DNA of 64,000 bases from Bifidobacterium parmae (GTDB lineage: Bacteria; Actinomycetota; Actinomycetes; Actinomycetales; Bifidobacteriaceae), in NCBI RefSeq assembly GCF_002860365.1, contig NZ_NMWT01000025.1, positions 99,252 through 163,251 of the forward strand, written 5' to 3'. Under the pieces are notes generated by a model. The model was given only the letters and a program-made list of their open reading frames with translations. It made no database searches and was not told the DNA's origin. The position numbers and the translations under genes are program-made. Position 1 is the first letter of the stretch. Each line of letters starts with the position of its first letter. Positions 8,412-18,677 of the stretch are shown piece by piece.

Positions 8412-8760
8412 GCCGCGCCTGTACGACGTGTGGCTGATGTTGGTGGAATTTCCCGATCATCCCGGCGTAGGCAAGCCGCGCCCCGTCGTCATCACCGACA
8501 TAGACGGTGATTTGCTGTCCGGCATCGTCGCCAAGATCACCGGCAACATGTCGTGGGATGAAGCCGGTGACGTTCCGCTTCTGGACTGGAAGGCCGAGGG
8601 ATTGGACAAGCCGTCGCTCGTGCGGTGCTCACAGCGTTTCTACTTCAACCGCAGTGAGCTGTTGAGGCGTTTCGGTCGTCTGTCGCTGAGGGATGCGGAA
8701 CACGTCAACGACGGTCTTGCGGCTTCGCCGGACGTTCCGCCACATAGGCGACGGGCGTAA
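8389..8760 (+). CDS. MazF/PemK-like toxin
   Basis: 123-residue protein of the MazF/PemK fold class, expected to be an mRNA interferase. Family features are the opening YDVWLMLVEFPD...GKPRPVVI strand pair, then GIVAKITGNM, VPLLDWKAEGLDKPSLVRCSQ (the conserved Leu-x-x-x-S region) and RFYF near residue 85. ATG 8389 is preferred over ATG 8380, because GGAGG (8375-8379) is 9 nt from the former and abuts the latter. It overlaps the antitoxin gene. A second, diverged copy at 9402 carries a frameshift. Confidence 0.75.
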   Translation: MTATQTSEPRLYDVWLMLVEFPDHPGVGKPRPVVITDIDGDLLSGIVAKITGNMSWDEAGDVPLLDWKAEGLDKPSLVRCSQRFYFNRSELLRRFGRLSLRDAEHVNDGLAASPDVPPHRRRA

Positions 8761-8867
8761 GCCCGGCTCATTCGTCGAACCGCATCATGGGTGTTCCCGA
8801 GATAAAACGAACGCCCTGCAAGCCGTAAGACTTACGGGGCGTTCCCAGATGCAAGGGAGATATTACC

Positions 8868-8939
8868 ATGAGGACGCGTCTTTTGCGAGCGTGTGGCGTG
8901 GTCAGATGGTGCGGCTTCTGCCGCAATCCTATATGGTGA
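8868..8939 (+). CDS. Tiny ORF, 23-residue Arg/Cys/Trp peptide (copy 2)
   Basis: ATG 8868 behind CAAGGGAGATATTACC encodes MRTRLLRACGVVRWCGFCRN plus PIW, TGA. It is related to the tiny ORF at 6587 in start context and in the MxxRLLRAxG...WC pattern. Upstream lies a hairpin-rich segment (8806-8845; CCGTAAG/CTTACGG inside AACGCC/GGCGTT). The stop overlaps the ATG of the next small ORF. Function unknown. Confidence 0.45.
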   Translation: MRTRLLRACGVVRWCGFCRNPIW

Positions 8940-8989
8940 CTATAGCCGTCTATGCGGGCGGAACCATAGTCATCCATGTGACTGTCTGA
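8933..8989 (+). CDS. Small ORF, 18 residues (copy 2)
   Basis: ATG 8933 overlaps the end of the tiny ORF and reads MVTIAVYAGGTIVIHVTV. It is the counterpart of the 37-residue ORF at 6656 (IAVYxxxT), but shorter. Probably either a truncated copy or a short coupled peptide. Low confidence on its own; the paired arrangement is the main support. Confidence 0.3.
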   Translation: MVTIAVYAGGTIVIHVTV

Positions 8990-9169
8990 CCATGATGGGA
9001 TACCGGCGCGGATTGTTCCGCGTCGGCGTCTCCCTTGGATGAACGGGCGCGGTCGTGCGCCCTGAAATATCGCGGCCGCCCTCACCCGCCGTCACAAGTG
9101 GGTAAGGGACTATGACGTGTTCCAAGGTAGACGGGATACGCTGGTTGTATCTATGAAAGGTGGTGTGTT

Positions 9170-9412
9170 ATGACGGTTGTCGAAAGCTTGCCCGCCTATG
9201 TCCAAGCTGAGGCGTTGGCGCAGCGCAAGGGCTTGCATGTCAGTGATTTGATTAACGCCTACTTGGCTGGCTATGTGGCCGGCAGTGGTCCCGAACGTGA
9301 CGAGCGCGGCTATCCGGTGCTCCGATTGGACTCGGGTTATCCGGGGATTGTGCGCCCTGAAATTCGGGATGGTGCCGTGGTCTTGCCTGAGGGGTGGGAC
9401 GATGACGAGTGA
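9170..9412 (+). CDS. Putative antitoxin paired with frameshifted toxin
   Basis: 80-residue protein starting MTVVESLPAYVQAEALAQRK, followed by GLHVSDLINAYLAGYV, which has a ribbon-helix-helix-like look, and ending VVLPEGWDDDE. The end matches the C-terminal pattern of the RelB-like antitoxin at 8121 (VILPADWDDPED). ATG 9170 has AAAGGTGG upstream. The end overlaps the toxin ATG (9402) by 11 nt. Family not firmly recognised; position and C-terminus indicate an antitoxin. It appears intact although its toxin is not. Confidence 0.65.
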   Translation: MTVVESLPAYVQAEALAQRKGLHVSDLINAYLAGYVAGSGPERDERGYPVLRLDSGYPGIVRPEIRDGAVVLPEGWDDDE

Positions 9413-9759
9413 GCGTGAGCCGAAGCGCTATGAGATTTGGGGTTCCTTTTGCGTTTCCGGATAAGCCGGGTAAAAGCAAGAACCGGCCGTCGGTGGTGCT
9501 TCAGTGGGATGGCGGGCGTCGTATGGTGCTGATTACGAAAGTGACCGGCAATGTCGATCGGCGTGAGGTTGGTTACGTGGTGTTACGAGACTGGTCCGAA
9601 GCTGGTTTGACGAAACCGTCCGCGGTTCGTTGCTCTCAGTTGTTGGACGTTCCGCGTGAGTTGTTTCTTGATGATGGGCCGGTTGGCGTGTTGTCGAGAT
9701 ATGACGCGGAACGCGTGTATAACGCGGTGCTTGAAGCCAATCCCGGTATCGAGCTGTAA
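9402..9759 (+). pseudogene. MazF/PemK-like toxin, frameshifted
   Basis: From ATG 9402 the frame reads MTSEREPKRYEIWGSF and stops at TAA after 9464. The following frame carries the rest: AFPDKPGKSKNRPSVVL, ITKVTGNV, LRDWSEAGLTKPSAVRCSQL, to TAA 9759. This parallels the intact toxin at 8389 (YDVW...FPDHPG...KPRPVVI). Removing one T from the TTTT run at about 9449-9452 restores a single frame. A GTG start at 9409 or ATG at 9430 could still make an N-terminally altered protein. Most likely an inactivated toxin, or a slippage-controlled one. Confidence 0.7.
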
Positions 9760-9778
9760 TCGTCTCCTGTTTGATATG

Positions 9779-9811
9779 TCGGCGTGCCGTGGCCTAATCA
9801 CGACACGCCGA
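9779..9811. terminator. Hairpin after second toxin-antitoxin pair
   Basis: TCGGCGTGCCGTG pairs with CACGACACGCCGA with one mismatch, loop GCCTAAT. It lies 20 bp past the toxin stop. There is no T tract. It marks the right end of the accessory patch. Confidence 0.65.
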
Positions 9812-9974
9812 TCTGCTTACCTGAAAAGATGCGCGATGTCATCAATCATCAAGCTCATTCGAACACGATAGCCGATTGAACCGGAGTGCCGCTAGTGTAT
9901 TGATGTGTGTGGAGGATGGTCGCAATCCACTGGAACCGTTTGCTCCGAAGGATTGTGCATGAGAGGGGGAGAAC

Positions 9975-10739
9975 ATGAAGGTGGCGTTGGAAAGCAACGC
10001 GTTCTTCATGGGGGTGGAGTATCTCGCGGTGTTCTGCTGCGGTCTGGTCGGCGGGCTGGCGGCCGTGCGCAAGCAGTACGACCTGTTCGCCATCCTCGTG
10101 ATCGCGTGGCTCACCGCGTTGGGAGGTGGCATCCTGCGTGACGTGCTGCTCGAAGTGCCGCCCGTCGGTATCACCGACCGGTGGTCGGTGGTTACCGCGC
10201 TCGTCTCCGGTATCGCCATCGCGATCGTCCACCCGGAGATCAACAAGCTCAAATGGTCGATGATCACGCTCGACGCGCTCGCGCTCGGTCTGTTCGCGGT
10301 CAACGGCACGGCGAAGGCCATGTATCTCGGCACGTCCGGCATGACCGCCGGGTTCCTCGGCATGGCGACCGCGCTGGGCGGCGGTCTCACCCGCGACATC
10401 CTCCTCAACGACGTGCCGATGATCATCCGCGACAAGCACTGGTACGCGGTGCCCTCCGCCATCGGATGCGTGTGCACCGTGTTCGTGTGCAAAGGGCGCA
10501 TGGCGGGATTGCTGGATGCCGAGCAGGAGATTGGGCTCGACGTGCTCATCATCGTGCTCATCGTCGGCATGCGCCTCGCCTCCGTGATCTACAACATCAA
10601 ATTCCCCGGGGCCGTGGAACGCCACAACGTGTACCTGCCGGGGGAGGGACACTATCTCAGGCGGCCCGACATCACGCCGAAATCCGGTGCCGCGGACCGC
10701 GGACCCCATGCGCGGTGGGATGAGGACGACGACGCCTGA
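9975..10739 (+). CDS. TRIC/UPF0126-family membrane channel
   Basis: 254-residue integral membrane protein with seven probable helices. Two homologous halves are visible, each with the family's glycine-rich turn followed by Arg-Asp: ALGGGILRDVLLEVPP near residue 50 and ALGGGLTRDILLNDVP near residue 135. This is the trimeric intracellular cation channel (YadS/UPF0126) fold, a potassium-conducting channel in the characterised prokaryotic members. The C-terminal 45 residues are hydrophilic. ATG 9975 follows GAGGGGGAG. Single gene; the physiological ion here is inferred from family. Confidence 0.85.
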   Translation: MKVALESNAFFMGVEYLAVFCCGLVGGLAAVRKQYDLFAILVIAWLTALGGGILRDVLLEVPPVGITDRWSVVTALVSGIAIAIVHPEINKLKWSMITLDALALGLFAVNGTAKAMYLGTSGMTAGFLGMATALGGGLTRDILLNDVPMIIRDKHWYAVPSAIGCVCTVFVCKGRMAGLLDAEQEIGLDVLIIVLIVGMRLASVIYNIKFPGAVERHNVYLPGEGHYLRRPDITPKSGAADRGPHARWDEDDDA

Positions 10740-10821
10740 CGAACGCGCGTCGCGTTATCCGCACGGCGTGCTATCATCTACGTCTCGTATGTCCTTATAG
10801 CAAACGTCGTTTGGAGTTACA

Positions 10822-11082
10822 TTGGCAAACATCAAGTCGCAGAAGAAGCGCGTCATCACCAACGAGAAGGCGCACAAGCGCAACGTGGCCGTCAAGTCTT
10901 CGCTGAAGACCGCCGTCCGCGCCACCCGCGAGGCCATCGCCGCCGGTGACAAGGCCGCCGCCCAGGCCGCCTACCAGGTCGCCGCCCGCAAGCTCGACAA
11001 GGCCGCCAGCGCCGGCGTGATCCACAAGAACCAGGCCGCCAACCGCAAGTCCGGCCTCGCCGTCGCGATCAACGCCCTGTGA
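10822..11082 (+). CDS. rpsT: 30S ribosomal protein S20
   Basis: 86-residue basic, alanine/lysine-rich S20, which binds 16S rRNA in the small subunit. The start [20 protein letters not shown] and the ending [13 protein letters not shown] are typical. The initiator is TTG at 10822 with TTGGAG 7-12 bp upstream; no other start is compatible with the conserved N-terminus. The TTG may hold translation down, as S20 is autogenously regulated in some bacteria. A strong terminator follows. Confidence 0.96.
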   Translation: MANIKSQKKRVITNEKAHKRNVAVKSSLKTAVRATREAIAAGDKAAAQAAYQVAARKLDKAASAGVIHKNQAANRKSGLAVAINAL

Positions 11083-11117
11083 GACCGGTTCCGCTCCGTT
11101 GAGCGGATGGTCGAGGA

Positions 11118-11150
11118 ACCCCGCAAGCCCACCGGTTTGCGGGGTCTCTT
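11118..11150 (+). terminator. Rho-independent terminator after rpsT
   Basis: ACCCCGCAA pairs with TTGCGGGGT (11137-11145) around a 10-nt loop, followed by CTCTTATTT. It separates rpsT from lepA. Confidence 0.85.
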
Positions 11151-11203
11151 ATTTCGCGTACACTAATGTAGGTTTGACTACAGTCGATTAGGAGGCATGC
11201 TCA

Positions 11204-13083
<1,880 letters not shown>

Positions 13084-13084
<1 letters not shown>

Positions 13085-14337
13085 TGTTCGAGGTCTACAT
13101 CCACGTCCCGTTCTGCCTTCGCCGTTGCGGCTATTGCGACTTCAACACGTACACGGCGACCGACCTTGGCGCGGGCGCCTCGCGCGGCAACTATGCGAAC
13201 ATGGTCATCCGCGAGATGGAGCTCACGCGTGAATGGCAGCTCGTTCACGGCATCGAGGAGCCGCCGGCGGACACCGTGTTCTTCGGCGGCGGCACGCCGA
13301 CCATCCTCTCCGCGGACGACCTCGTGGCCATGCTGGACGCGGTCCGCCGCATCTGGGGCGTCGCGCCGGCCGCGGAGATCACCACCGAAGCCAATCCGGA
13401 CACCGTCAACGAGTACTACATCGGGCGTCTCGCCGAAGGCGGCTTCACACGCATCTCCTTCGGCATGCAGTCCGCCGTGCCGCACGTGCTGAAGACCCTC
13501 GACCGCACGCACACGCCGGCGAACGTCGAAGCCGGCGTGCGCGCCGCCGGCAAGCTGGGTCTGCGTTCCAGCGTCGACCTCATCTACGGTGCGCCGGGGG
13601 AGAGCCTCGATGATTGGCGCACCTCGGTAAAGACCGCCATCGATCTCGGCGTCAACCACATCTCCGCCTATGCGTTGACCGTCGAACCGACCACGAAGAT
13701 GGGGCGGCGGATCGCCGCCGGCACCCTGCCCAAGCCGGACGACGACGACGAGGCCGCCAAATACGAGATCGCCGATGACCTGCTCACGGCCGCCGGACTC
13801 GCATGGTACGAGGTGTCCAATTGGGCGAAGCCCGGCTACGAGAGCCGGCACAACCTCGGCTATTGGCGCAACGTCGACTGGGCCGGTCTCGGCCCCGGCG
13901 CGCACTCGCACTACAACGCCGTCGCCTCCGACGGTGCCGGCGCGACGCACGCTCTGCGCGCATGGGACATCGCGCATCCGCGCATGTGGGGCACCGCCAT
14001 CAACGAGGGCCGCGTCCCGTGGGGCGGCAGCGAGGCGATCACGCCGGGGGAGAACCTCGAGGAGCTCATCATGCTCGGCCTGCGCATCCGCGAGGGGCTC
14101 GACCTGACCCGCATCGACCGGGCCATCGCCTCCGCGCGCGAATCGGAGGGCTCCACGTCCCTGCGCTCCATTGACGCCGCGCGACTGCGGCCGATGGTCG
14201 AAGACGGCCTCATCGTCATCGAGACCGATGCGGAGGGCCACACGCGCGTCGTCCCCACGCGCGTCGTCCCCACGCGCAAGGGCCGTCTCCTCAACGACGC
14301 CGTCATCGAGCGCTTCTTCGCCCTCGCCGGCGTATGA
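13084..14337 (+). CDS. hemW: Radical SAM heme chaperone HemW (coproporphyrinogen III oxidase-like)
   Basis: 417-residue radical-SAM protein. The 4Fe-4S motif CLRRCGYCDF (CxxxCxxC, Cys11, 15, 18) and the FFGGGTP, EANPD and SFGMQS segments are those of HemW, a haem-trafficking chaperone once annotated as oxygen-independent coproporphyrinogen oxidase (HemN). The shorter N-terminus and the CxxxCxxC without an extra cysteine favour HemW. It is coupled to lepA by a 1-nt overlap. A 15-nt tandem duplication (14245-14274) adds VVPTR twice near the C-terminus. Confidence 0.92.
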
Positions 14338-14368
14338 CCCCCGGAAACGAAACCACACGAAACACGCC

Positions 14369-15790
14369 ATGTCCTATCTTGAACCTGCCATGCTGAGCGA
14401 CCGCCGTCGCGCGCTCATCTTCGTTAACATCATGCTCTCGTGCATCGCCACGACCATCATGGCCACGGCGCTCACCACGGCCCTGCCTCCCATCGTGCGC
14501 GATCTGGGCGTCGCCATGCAGACCGGCCAGTGGCTCACCAGCGGATACTCGCTCGCCATGGGCATCGTCATGCCGTTGACCGCGTTCCTCATCACCCGGT
14601 TCCCGACCAAGCCGCTCTACCTCGCCGGCGCCGTGCTGTTCATCGTCGGCTCGCTGGTCTGCGTGGCCCCGGTGCCGTTCGCCGTCATCATGGCCGGCCG
14701 CGTCGTGCAGGCGTGCGGCAACGGACTGCTCATGTCGATGGCGCAGGTCGTGCTCATGACCATCTACCCGGACAACCGCGGCACGGTCATGGGCTGGTAC
14801 GGTCTCGCCGTCGGCGTCACGCCGGTGATCGCACCCACCTTGTCCGGCCTGATGGTCGACGCGTTCGGTTGGCGTTCGATCTTCTATCTGGTGGTCGGCG
14901 TGATGGCGGTGTCGCTGGTCGCGGCGTGCTTCGTGTTCGGCGATGTGCTCAAGACATCCGAACGGTCCTTCGACGTGCTGTCGTTCGCGGTGAGCATCGT
15001 CGCGTTCGGCGGCGTGACGCTCGGCGTCGGCAACATCGGCTCCATGCCGTTCACGAGCATGGCGGTCCTGCCGCCGCTGGCGCTCGGCGTCGCGGCGTCC
15101 GTGTGGTTCGTGGCGTTGCAGCTGAAGCGCGAACGCCCGTTCCTCGACGTGCGCATCCTGCGCCGTCGCGGATTCGCGTTGAGCGTAGTCGGCAGCATGC
15201 TGCTGTACTTCGCGATGATGGGATCGTCGGTGATGCTCCCGCTGTACGTGCAGACCATCAAAGGCGGTTCGGCGTCGATGGCCGGCCTGGTGAGCCTGCC
15301 CGGCTCGCTCGCCATGGCGGTGGTCAGCCCGATGGCCGGCCGCCTCTACGACCGGTTCGGCGTCAGACGCCTGTTCCTCTTCGGCGGCGTCTGTCTGACC
15401 GCCAGCAACCTGTGCATGGGGTTGCTGCCGTTGTCCGCGTCGATCTGGGTGGCCGCCACGATCAACGTGGCGCGCTCGCTGGCGATCGGCTGCCTGATGA
15501 TGCCGTTGGTCACGTGGGGCACAAGCGCCGCGGGCGAGGGGCGTCTCGCCGACGCGAACGCGCTGCTCACCGCGTTGCGCACCATCGCCGGGGCGATCGG
15601 GCAGGCCGTGTTCGTCGGGATGATGACCGCGCTGGCGGCGTCTGCGCACGCCGGCGGCATGGATATGGCCGCAGCGGACATGCACGGTCTGAACCTGACG
15701 TATCTGGCCATGGGCGCGTGCGCGCTCCCGCTGATCGTCATCCCGCTGGTGTTCCTGCGCGGCGGGGAGGATGGGCGTCGTGCGGCCTGA
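14369..15790 (+). CDS. MFS drug/solute exporter, DHA2 (14-helix) type
   Basis: 473-residue major-facilitator permease, start MSYLEPAMLSDRRRALIFVN. The layout has many hydrophobic helices spread over the protein, the motif-C-like GWYGLAVGVTPVIAPTLSG and the motif-A-like GRLYDRFGVRR. These fit the EmrB/QacA DHA2 drug:H+ antiporter family, although a substrate cannot be read. ATG 14369 is chosen because the frame upstream is the antisense/shadow side of hemW; ATG 14390 is an alternative. It converges with a TetR gene, which may or may not control it. Confidence 0.88.
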   Translation: MSYLEPAMLSDRRRALIFVNIMLSCIATTIMATALTTALPPIVRDLGVAMQTGQWLTSGYSLAMGIVMPLTAFLITRFPTKPLYLAGAVLFIVGSLVCVAPVPFAVIMAGRVVQACGNGLLMSMAQVVLMTIYPDNRGTVMGWYGLAVGVTPVIAPTLSGLMVDAFGWRSIFYLVVGVMAVSLVAACFVFGDVLKTSERSFDVLSFAVSIVAFGGVTLGVGNIGSMPFTSMAVLPPLALGVAASVWFVALQLKRERPFLDVRILRRRGFALSVVGSMLLYFAMMGSSVMLPLYVQTIKGGSASMAGLVSLPGSLAMAVVSPMAGRLYDRFGVRRLFLFGGVCLTASNLCMGLLPLSASIWVAATINVARSLAIGCLMMPLVTWGTSAAGEGRLADANALLTALRTIAGAIGQAVFVGMMTALAASAHAGGMDMAAADMHGLNLTYLAMGACALPLIVIPLVFLRGGEDGRRAA

Positions 15791-15826
15791 CGATTCGCGT
15801 ACGTCGGCATCGATGGTCGGACGTGT

Positions 15827-16399
15827 TCACTCCACGCCGCCCAGCAGCGTATGCGTATAGTCATGCAGCTGCTCGCGGGTGAGCGCATGCCCGCGCAGGT
15901 ATGACCAGTCGAGCACGAGCATCACCGTGTTCGCGTAATGGTCGGCGACGAGGTCGGCCGGCAGGTCGAACCGGTCGCGGTCGACGCAGGTGCGCATGAT
16001 CTCATGCGCCCGGGCCTCGATGAACATGTGCAGACTGGAGAACAACGGGCCTTCGGGCGGATTGTGCTCCAGCACCGCGCGCAGCAGGTCCGCGTTGGAC
16101 TCCAGCAGGTCGGCCATCGCGTCGAGCGCCGTATCCACGCGATGCTCCGGCCCGGCCGATGCGAGGTCGGCCAGATTCGCCTGTCTGGACAACGCCGTCC
16201 AGCAGTAGTCGAGCAGATCGTCGCGGTCCTCGAAGTAGTTGTAGAACGTGGCGCGCGGGTATCCGGCCCGCTCGCACAGCGCGTTGACGCTGATCCCGGT
16301 GAACGGCTTCTCGGCGAGCAATGCCGTCATCGCGTCGAAGAACGTGTCGAGCGTGCGCTGCGCGCCGCGGGTGAGCTTGGCGTTGAGATCCTTCTTCAT
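15827..16399 (-). CDS. TetR-family transcriptional regulator
   Basis: 190-residue regulator. The N-terminal HTH reads TFFDAMTALLAEKPFTGISV, then NALCERAGYPRATFYNYFEDRDDL, the TetR/AcrR signature. The C-terminal ligand domain has no recognised ligand. ATG 16399 (MKKDLNAKL) is chosen; ATG 16426 would add nine residues and has no clear site. It is divergent from the old-yellow-enzyme gene, and the 100-bp gap holds a large inverted repeat (16421-16480), so it probably represses that gene and itself. The convergent MFS exporter may belong to the same regulon. Confidence 0.9.
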   Translation of the reverse strand: MKKDLNAKLTRGAQRTLDTFFDAMTALLAEKPFTGISVNALCERAGYPRATFYNYFEDRDDLLDYCWTALSRQANLADLASAGPEHRVDTALDAMADLLESNADLLRAVLEHNPPEGPLFSSLHMFIEARAHEIMRTCVDRDRFDLPADLVADHYANTVMLVLDWSYLRGHALTREQLHDYTHTLLGGVE

Positions 16400-16420
16400 G
16401 ACTGTCCAGCATAGTCTATC

Positions 16421-16480
16421 GTCCATATTTTTGCAGTTGTCAAACTATATGGTAATTTAGACAACTGTACAAACATGGAC
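16421..16480. promoter_or_regulatory. Large inverted repeat, probable TetR operator
   Basis: Two nested perfect arm pairs share one centre (16450.5): CAGTTGTC (16434-16441) with GACAACTG (16460-16467), and GTCCAT (16421-16426) with ATGGAC (16475-16480). The AT-rich core (AAACTATATGGTAATTTA) could hold the promoters. It lies between the divergent TetR and flavin oxidoreductase genes, which is the expected place for the regulator's own site. Confidence 0.75.
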
Positions 16481-16498
16481 GTATGGAAAGCTGGAACC

Positions 16499-17785
16499 AT
16501 GATGAATGACACGATCGCGGCCGATGCCAAGACGGAGACCGTGACGCCGATCGCCGCACCGCTGATCCTGCCCTGCGGCGTGAGAGTGAAGAACCGGATC
16601 TACAAATCCGCGATGAACGAGGCGCTCGCCGGCCGCGACTGCGCGCCGACCGAAGCCCACGTGCGTCTCTACCGCACATGGGCGAGGGGAGGGGCCGGCG
16701 TGCTCGTCACCGGCAACGTGATGGTCGACCGCACCCAGCTCGGCGAACCCGGCAACGTGGCCGTCGAGGACGAGCGCGACCTGAACATGCTGCGCCGATG
16801 GGCCACCGCCGGCACCGAGAACGGTACGCACTGCTGGATGCAGATCAACCATCCCGGCCGCCAGTCGCCCATCACCGTCAACCCGCATCCGCTCGCGCCG
16901 AGCGCCGGCAGCATCGACGGCGAATACGGCAGGTTCTTCGCCGAACCGACGGAACTCACCCGCGAGCAGATCCGCGACATCGTCCGCCGGTTCGCCGCCA
17001 CGGCCCGCATCGCGAAGAAGGCGGGATTCACCGGCGTGGAGATCCACGCCGCGCACGGCTACCTCATCAACCAGTTCCTCTCGCCGCTCGACAACCGGCG
17101 CACCGACGAATACGGCGGCGACATCGAACACCGCGCCCGGTTCCTGTTCGACGTGTTCGACGCGGTGCGCGAGGCGGTCGGCCCCGATTTCCCCGTGGCG
17201 GTCAAGCTCAATGCGCAGGACGGCGTGCCGGGGGGTTTCAGCGAAGAGGAGTCCGTCTGGGTCATGAAACAGCTGGAACGTCGCGGCGTCGATCTCATCG
17301 ACATCTCCGGCGGCACCTACGCGAAGCCGGTCATCCAGACCAACGGCGGCGCGGAGGAGGACCGCAGGCGCGGCGTCTACTTCACCGACTTCGCGCGACG
17401 CGTCACAGGCGAACTGACCGTGCCGGTCGCCCTGACCGGCGGCTTTCGCAACGCCGCCGACATGGAGCGCGCGCTGGGCGAGGGCATCACGCAGATGATT
17501 GGCATTGCGCGGCCGCTTGCGCTTGTGCCCGACCTGCCGAACCGCATCATCCGCGACCGGTGGGACGGTTTCGTCGAACTGCCGCGCGTGACGACCGGCA
17601 TCAGGACGCTCGACAAGGCGTTCGGCGGCATCCTCGTCATCAGCTGGTTCGAACTGCAGATGAACCGGATCGCGCGGGGCGAACGCCCCGACCCGCGCAT
17701 CGGCGGCCTGCGCGCGCTCATGTTCGCCATGAGGCGGCACGGTCCCGCCGCCCTCGCGCCCCGCCGCCGCAAAGGGCGGCAGTGA
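16499..17785 (+). CDS. NADH:flavin oxidoreductase (old yellow enzyme family)
   Basis: 428-residue FMN-binding TIM-barrel oxidoreductase. Family motifs: YKSAMNEALA near the N-terminus, INHPGRQ, the catalytic/FMN segment HAAHGYLINQFLSPLDNRRT followed by DEYGG, and ALTGGFRN. It lacks the extra C-terminal FAD/NADH and iron-sulphur domains of 2,4-dienoyl-CoA reductase, so it is the single-domain type, reducing activated C=C bonds; substrate unknown. ATG 16499 is preferred (GGAAAG 10 nt upstream). An in-frame ATG at 16475 lies inside the operator-like inverted repeat. Divergent from a TetR gene. Confidence 0.88.
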   Translation: MMNDTIAADAKTETVTPIAAPLILPCGVRVKNRIYKSAMNEALAGRDCAPTEAHVRLYRTWARGGAGVLVTGNVMVDRTQLGEPGNVAVEDERDLNMLRRWATAGTENGTHCWMQINHPGRQSPITVNPHPLAPSAGSIDGEYGRFFAEPTELTREQIRDIVRRFAATARIAKKAGFTGVEIHAAHGYLINQFLSPLDNRRTDEYGGDIEHRARFLFDVFDAVREAVGPDFPVAVKLNAQDGVPGGFSEEESVWVMKQLERRGVDLIDISGGTYAKPVIQTNGGAEEDRRRGVYFTDFARRVTGELTVPVALTGGFRNAADMERALGEGITQMIGIARPLALVPDLPNRIIRDRWDGFVELPRVTTGIRTLDKAFGGILVISWFELQMNRIARGERPDPRIGGLRALMFAMRRHGPAALAPRRRKGRQ

Positions 17786-17855
17786 CGACTGTGTCCGGCA
17801 TGCCGGCGATGCGTTCCGGCGCGATGGCGATGAACCGGCACGTCGCCGCGGCGCG

Positions 17856-18476
17856 TCACCACAGCACATCGATGGGGGCGGTGGTCTTGTTCTTCTCGAT
17901 GATGCGGCAGATCTCCTCCGGCGTCTCCCGGCATCCGCGGCGGATCCACAGCCAGATGATCGAGGAGACCGCGGAGACGAGGATCTCCATCGCGTAGTCC
18001 GCCGGGATGCCGTTGTAGGAGGACTGCGGGTCGGCGCCGAGCCGTTGCGCCTGCGTGACGATCAGCTGCTTCAGCACCTTCTTCAGCTTGTCGTAGAGCT
18101 GCATGTCGTTGCCGGAGCGGGAGATCGCGTTGAAGAACGCGTAGTCGTCGCGCACGTAGCGCAGCGCGGCGGAGATCGATTCGGTCTGGAACGCGTCGCA
18201 GATCGCCCGGCCGGTGGCATGGGACACGGTGCGCGCGTCGGCGTCGGTGTCGGCGTTGTCGACGAGGATGGCCGTCAGATCGGCAATCGTGTCGTCGATG
18301 AGCTGCTGGCGCAGGTCGAACTTGTCGAGATAGTGCATGTAGAACGTGCCGCGGTTGATGCCGGCCGTGCGGGCGATGTCGCTCACCGTCATCGCGTCGA
18401 ACCCCTTCGACTGCACGAGCGTGGTGAACGCGGCCTTGATCTTCGCCTCCGTCTTCGTGTGCCGTCTGCCTGCCAT
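17856..18476 (-). CDS. TetR-family transcriptional regulator
   Basis: 206-residue regulator with N-terminal HTH (IKAAFTTLVQSKGFDAMTVS then DIARTAGINRGTFYMHYLDK). The C-terminal domain resembles the TetR_C group found with FtsX-type ABC exporters (ISAALRYVRDDYAFFNAI). It is divergent from the ABC ATPase gene at 18678. Two copies of a CAACGTGTTG element (18517-18526 plus strand, and 18641-18650 as its complement) lie between them, so it likely represses itself and the transporter. Confidence 0.9.
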   Translation of the reverse strand: MAGRRHTKTEAKIKAAFTTLVQSKGFDAMTVSDIARTAGINRGTFYMHYLDKFDLRQQLIDDTIADLTAILVDNADTDADARTVSHATGRAICDAFQTESISAALRYVRDDYAFFNAISRSGNDMQLYDKLKKVLKQLIVTQAQRLGADPQSSYNGIPADYAMEILVSAVSSIIWLWIRRGCRETPEEICRIIEKNKTTAPIDVLW

Positions 18477-18510
18477 GACCCTCCCATCCTCGTCGCATAT
18501 GACACACGAT

Positions 18511-18533
18511 TATATCAACGTGTTGTCGATATA
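18511..18533. promoter_or_regulatory. Inverted repeat, probable operator of the TetR/ABC divergon
   Basis: TATATCAAC (18511-18519) pairs with GTCGATATA (18525-18533) with one mismatch, centred on GTGTT. A related element with CAACACGTTG lies at 18641-18650, just before the ABC ATPase ribosome site. Two related sites in a divergent intergenic gap next to a TetR gene suggest autoregulation. Confidence 0.6.
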
Positions 18534-18677
18534 GGGTGATGAATCACCACTTTCCGCCGATGTGTCCAATCTGAACAGAATCGTGGGAAGCGTTCATTGA
18601 CCGCCGTTCCCGTCCGTTCCTACAATCACGACAACACAATCAACACGTTGTTCAATCAAGAACGGAAGGCAGGTCCC

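Noticed and set aside
6117-9974. Search for tRNA genes or attachment-site repeats bounding the accessory patch
   Set aside because: No cloverleaf, integrase or flanking direct repeat could be recognised by eye; the mobile-element signs are limited to the ISL3 remnant.
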